A DNA stretch of 44,351 bases, from NCBI GenBank assembly GCA_964409645.1, contig CAYPEK010000026.1:1-44351 (forward strand). Reading direction: 5' to 3'. This DNA comes from CAYPEK01 sp964409645 (GTDB lineage: Bacteria > UBP15 > UBA6099). Position numbers and translations under genes: made by a program. Below the pieces are notes generated by a model. The model searched no databases, had not been told where the DNA came from, and saw nothing but the letters and a program-made list of their open reading frames with translations. Of this stretch, positions 42,801 through 44,351 are shown piece by piece. Position 1 is the first letter of the stretch. Each line of letters begins with the position of its first letter.

Positions 42801-44290
42801 CTTGATATCGGATTGCCGTAAATATCCTTCGCTGTTGTTGAAATCCAAACCTTTTCTCCCGGCGCCGCCACATATTTATCTGTCTGCGCAAACAGCCGGA
42901 TTCCGCTTTTATACACATTGACCGAGCCGGTCGTACTCACTTCCCGCCTGCTCTTGTCCGCCACCCGCGCGACCACCACGTACGTCGTGTCGTTTTCCGC
43001 ATTTGTGTCGTCAAATGTTATCGTGCAGACGCCCTTATCGTCCGTTGTTGCTTCTCCTGAAAAAATCACGTCGCCGTTGTAACTATAATGATTGTAGCTT
43101 CGCGACTTGTAGTACCACGAATACGGGCCGGATTCCCACCAATACCAATAAAGCGAACGTCGAGAGATCGTATATGTCACCTTTGCGTCTTTGACGGGTT
43201 CGCCGAAGTAATACTTTGCATTTACCGTGAATTTCAACTTGTCCCCACGAACATATACATCCTTTTCGGGCGTCAGTGAAATTTCATATTCGGGCTTTCT
43301 GTATTCCTCGACCGAAAAATCGGAATAATAATCCGCATTATTGAATTTAGTGATTATATTGTACGTTCCGAGAGCCGGTTCGTCCTTCAATGTATATTCG
43401 GTGGAATACGTTCCGTATTCAGACAAATCAGCGGTTAGTTTCGCTTCCTCATTTCCACGAGGGTCTCTGATTATTACGGTTACATTCTTTTCCGCCGGTA
43501 ACGTGTAATCAGAATTCAATTTTGACCTTAAGACGCCCTTGATTTTAACTTTCTGTCCGGGTCTGTAAACAGGTCTGTCCGTGTAAACGTATGCTTTGTC
43601 GCTGCTGTATCCGTAAGAATAAAAATAAGCGTTTATCGCGGCGGGGCTGCCTTTCCATTCCACAACAATCGGAAACTGGCCCTGAAAATCGCCTTTGATT
43701 TCCGCTATTCCATTTTCGTCGGTTACCGTCTCCGTCCACTTTTTATCCTTTAAGATCGAAACATTTGCACCCGCGACAGCAATCCCTGAGTTTTTTTCCG
43801 CAACGAAGATCAGAGTTTTTACAGTATCGCTTTTCGAAATCGCGGCGATCGAGGACACCATGAACATCCTCGTCCGTATCATATCGCCGGCCTTCGCCTG
43901 CATTATGAATGTTCCCACCCCGGGATTATCGACATCGAATTCCTTTCGGAACCATTCGCTATCATTATTTTCTTTTTCGACTTTAACTTTAAAGGAATCA
44001 ACTTTGTCCAGTTTCTTCAACTTCAAATCGCTGAGATCGCCGATGTATCTGTTATCCTCAGTCGAAGCGGCCATCAATTCCTTAAAATCGATTTTGAAAA
44101 GCGTTACTTCAACAGTGTCTGTTGACAAGCTTCTTCCATTCAAGCCGGCCGAAATCTTTTCGCCGGGAGAAAATGTACTTTTCAGATAGATGCTCATCCA
44201 CCCTTCATCACTTCCGGCTAATAAACCGCCGGAAACAGTGGCGAGACCGAATACCAAGCCTGTAATGAAATACAATAGAATTTTTTTCAT
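39884..44290 (-). CDS. bacterial alpha-2-macroglobulin with intact thioester
   Basis: I chose the ATG at 44290, with GGAGG 5 bases upstream; a GTG at 44317 precedes that site. The 1468-residue protein has a signal peptide but no lipobox cysteine, so it is probably soluble in the periplasm or released. Macroglobulin domains fill the first 750 residues, with the family phrase YVYTDRPVYRPGQ at 234-246 and an unusual Tyr/Trp-rich loop at 380-404. A Met/Gly-rich segment near 770-800 may be the bait region. The thioester motif GCVEQ (C1010) and GGWGWWKTDE mark the thioester domain, and a receptor-like domain ends the protein. Such proteins trap proteases. No pbpC is adjacent. Confidence 0.95.
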   Translation of the reverse strand: MKKILLYFITGLVFGLATVSGGLLAGSDEGWMSIYLKSTFSPGEKISAGLNGRSLSTDTVEVTLFKIDFKELMAASTEDNRYIGDLSDLKLKKLDKVDSFKVKVEKENNDSEWFRKEFDVDNPGVGTFIMQAKAGDMIRTRMFMVSSIAAISKSDTVKTLIFVAEKNSGIAVAGANVSILKDKKWTETVTDENGIAEIKGDFQGQFPIVVEWKGSPAAINAYFYSYGYSSDKAYVYTDRPVYRPGQKVKIKGVLRSKLNSDYTLPAEKNVTVIIRDPRGNEEAKLTADLSEYGTYSTEYTLKDEPALGTYNIITKFNNADYYSDFSVEEYRKPEYEISLTPEKDVYVRGDKLKFTVNAKYYFGEPVKDAKVTYTISRRSLYWYWWESGPYSWYYKSRSYNHYSYNGDVIFSGEATTDDKGVCTITFDDTNAENDTTYVVVARVADKSRREVSTTGSVNVYKSGIRLFAQTDKYVAAPGEKVWISTTAKDIYGNPISSVFNMVVNKITWDIDYNRKETKVYSTTIETSSEGTAKTAFTPDEEGYFEIYITGKDGRGNPVSEKAYVYVVKGNDYYSYYSGEGIELLLDKNTYKIGDKAKLLINSKLGDIPVLLTIESDKILDSKVVKLKNGSGFYSFEITRAYQPNVDIAISAIKNDQMQQQSMPLIAPPEDKFLNVTIESDKEIYKPGDTAHVKVISKDENGAPKDTEISLGVVDESIYAVKPETTQDIREFFYGLRGNNVSTNASFWFYTYGDDAIQKSMDEVAAPMAIMERADMGGGMKMKSARAELVEPVIRSDFPDTAYWQAHVKTGSKGVADVTFTMPDTLTTWRLTSRGVTKDTSVGETTYKVISKKNVIIRLETPRFFTQNDKTTVTAVIHNYLTTDKEVTAVLNAKGVKLSESNEKVLTIPAGGDKRVEWNAVVEGPQNAWITVKALTDEDSDAMQLTIPVLPHGSTGGDTQAGMVAEKKEFDLVLPANYIKGTQKLKVNLSSSLTSGMFDIFEYLADYPYGCVEQTMSRFLPDVVVTEALQRAGRAPEGKLKELPKMVADGLNRLADMQHEDGGWGWWKTDETNPYMTAYVIFGLTKAMHADYQVSDDMYTRGVESLKKQVLKVEDFNTKAYMLFALSEAKAADAKQVKNLFSKKNKLSDYGKAALMIACAKLEEKECSSALAKELSKNVIESKTSAHWDSKTFKYSWTDNPVETTAFALIALIEGDSANVLIPKAVMYLNTTRHGDHWYSTKDTALAVMGLTKYMEKFEELKPDYDYDVTINGDKMKAGHMDANSGSGAGVIVEAENLKAGKNHIVINKMGKGNLYYYASLNYFEGIDRIKALDNGIKVERYYSWDEEGTKKVHAGTKLRSGDIIWSQVKIVPRSAYDYVMIADYLPSGFEVDKDKLKDNWYGYWANREIRDEKVVMFNTYMWGNLYSMRTPIRAETPGEIYAMPCTAELMYFPEVGGRSDEARFVVVP

Positions 44291-44351
44291 AATTCCCTCC
44301 ATATTTCCTGTTGACACCTAATAGGAACGCCATGTTCCACGGCATCTCTGT

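Overview
The window looks like one scaffold from an uncultivated Gram-negative-type (diderm) bacterium, probably a metagenome assembly. A run of exactly 100 N at 29984-30083 marks a scaffold join of unknown true size. The diderm call rests on an outer-membrane beta-barrel protein ending in Phe, several Sec-exported proteins, a bacterial alpha-2-macroglobulin and an HD-GYP protein. Composition is roughly mid-40s % GC by eye, with a clearly AT-richer block near 1530-2830. Most genes have good Shine-Dalgarno sites, which were used to trim several over-long starts. No rRNA, tRNA, CRISPR array or intact transposase was seen. I cannot name the phylum.

Layout. 1-2830: a possible integrase remnant, an M48 metalloprotease, a double thioredoxin-fold protein whose second half is AT-rich, and a small Lys-rich protein. 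2829-9745 (minus): a 2Fe-2S/ASKHA activator of the RACo type, a large secreted glycosidase-like protein, and the two enzymes of the archaeal-type entry to the shikimate pathway (3-dehydroquinate synthase II and ADH synthase). 10105-14337: small proteins, an outer-membrane barrel protein with a long Lys/Glu spacer, a regulatory-looking intergenic region and a secreted DUF6263-like protein. 14477-19905: a gluzincin protease, malic enzyme behind a leader hairpin, a tiny basic protein, a REP-type palindrome cluster, an orphan DNA methyltransferase and an HD-GYP protein.

20118-29983 is a surface-polymer or small-molecule locus. On the plus strand it has a Wzx-like flippase, a methyltransferase and a GT4 glycosyltransferase. 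On the minus strand a compact six-gene run encodes an ABC-2 exporter, a DegT aminotransferase, a radical SAM enzyme, a SAM methyltransferase and a HAD phosphatase. 30084-34301 holds a DUF2804 protein, a C45 Ntn-hydrolase fused to TPRs and a neutral-ceramidase-like enzyme. 34392-38074 is a tight minus-strand operon GH20 > moaB > LOG > queD. The window closes with a type-B carboxylesterase and a 1468-residue alpha-2-macroglobulin.

The most unusual signal is at 12504-12908. A 53-residue ribbon-helix-helix-like protein lies just downstream of twelve tandem 11-bp repeats in perfect register, each centred on a TACGTA-like core. This resembles ParR/parC-type centromere arrays, but with no ParM-like partner in the window. 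I regard it as the best candidate for an undescribed system here. The archaeal-type shikimate pair and the DegT/radical-SAM/exporter operon come next.
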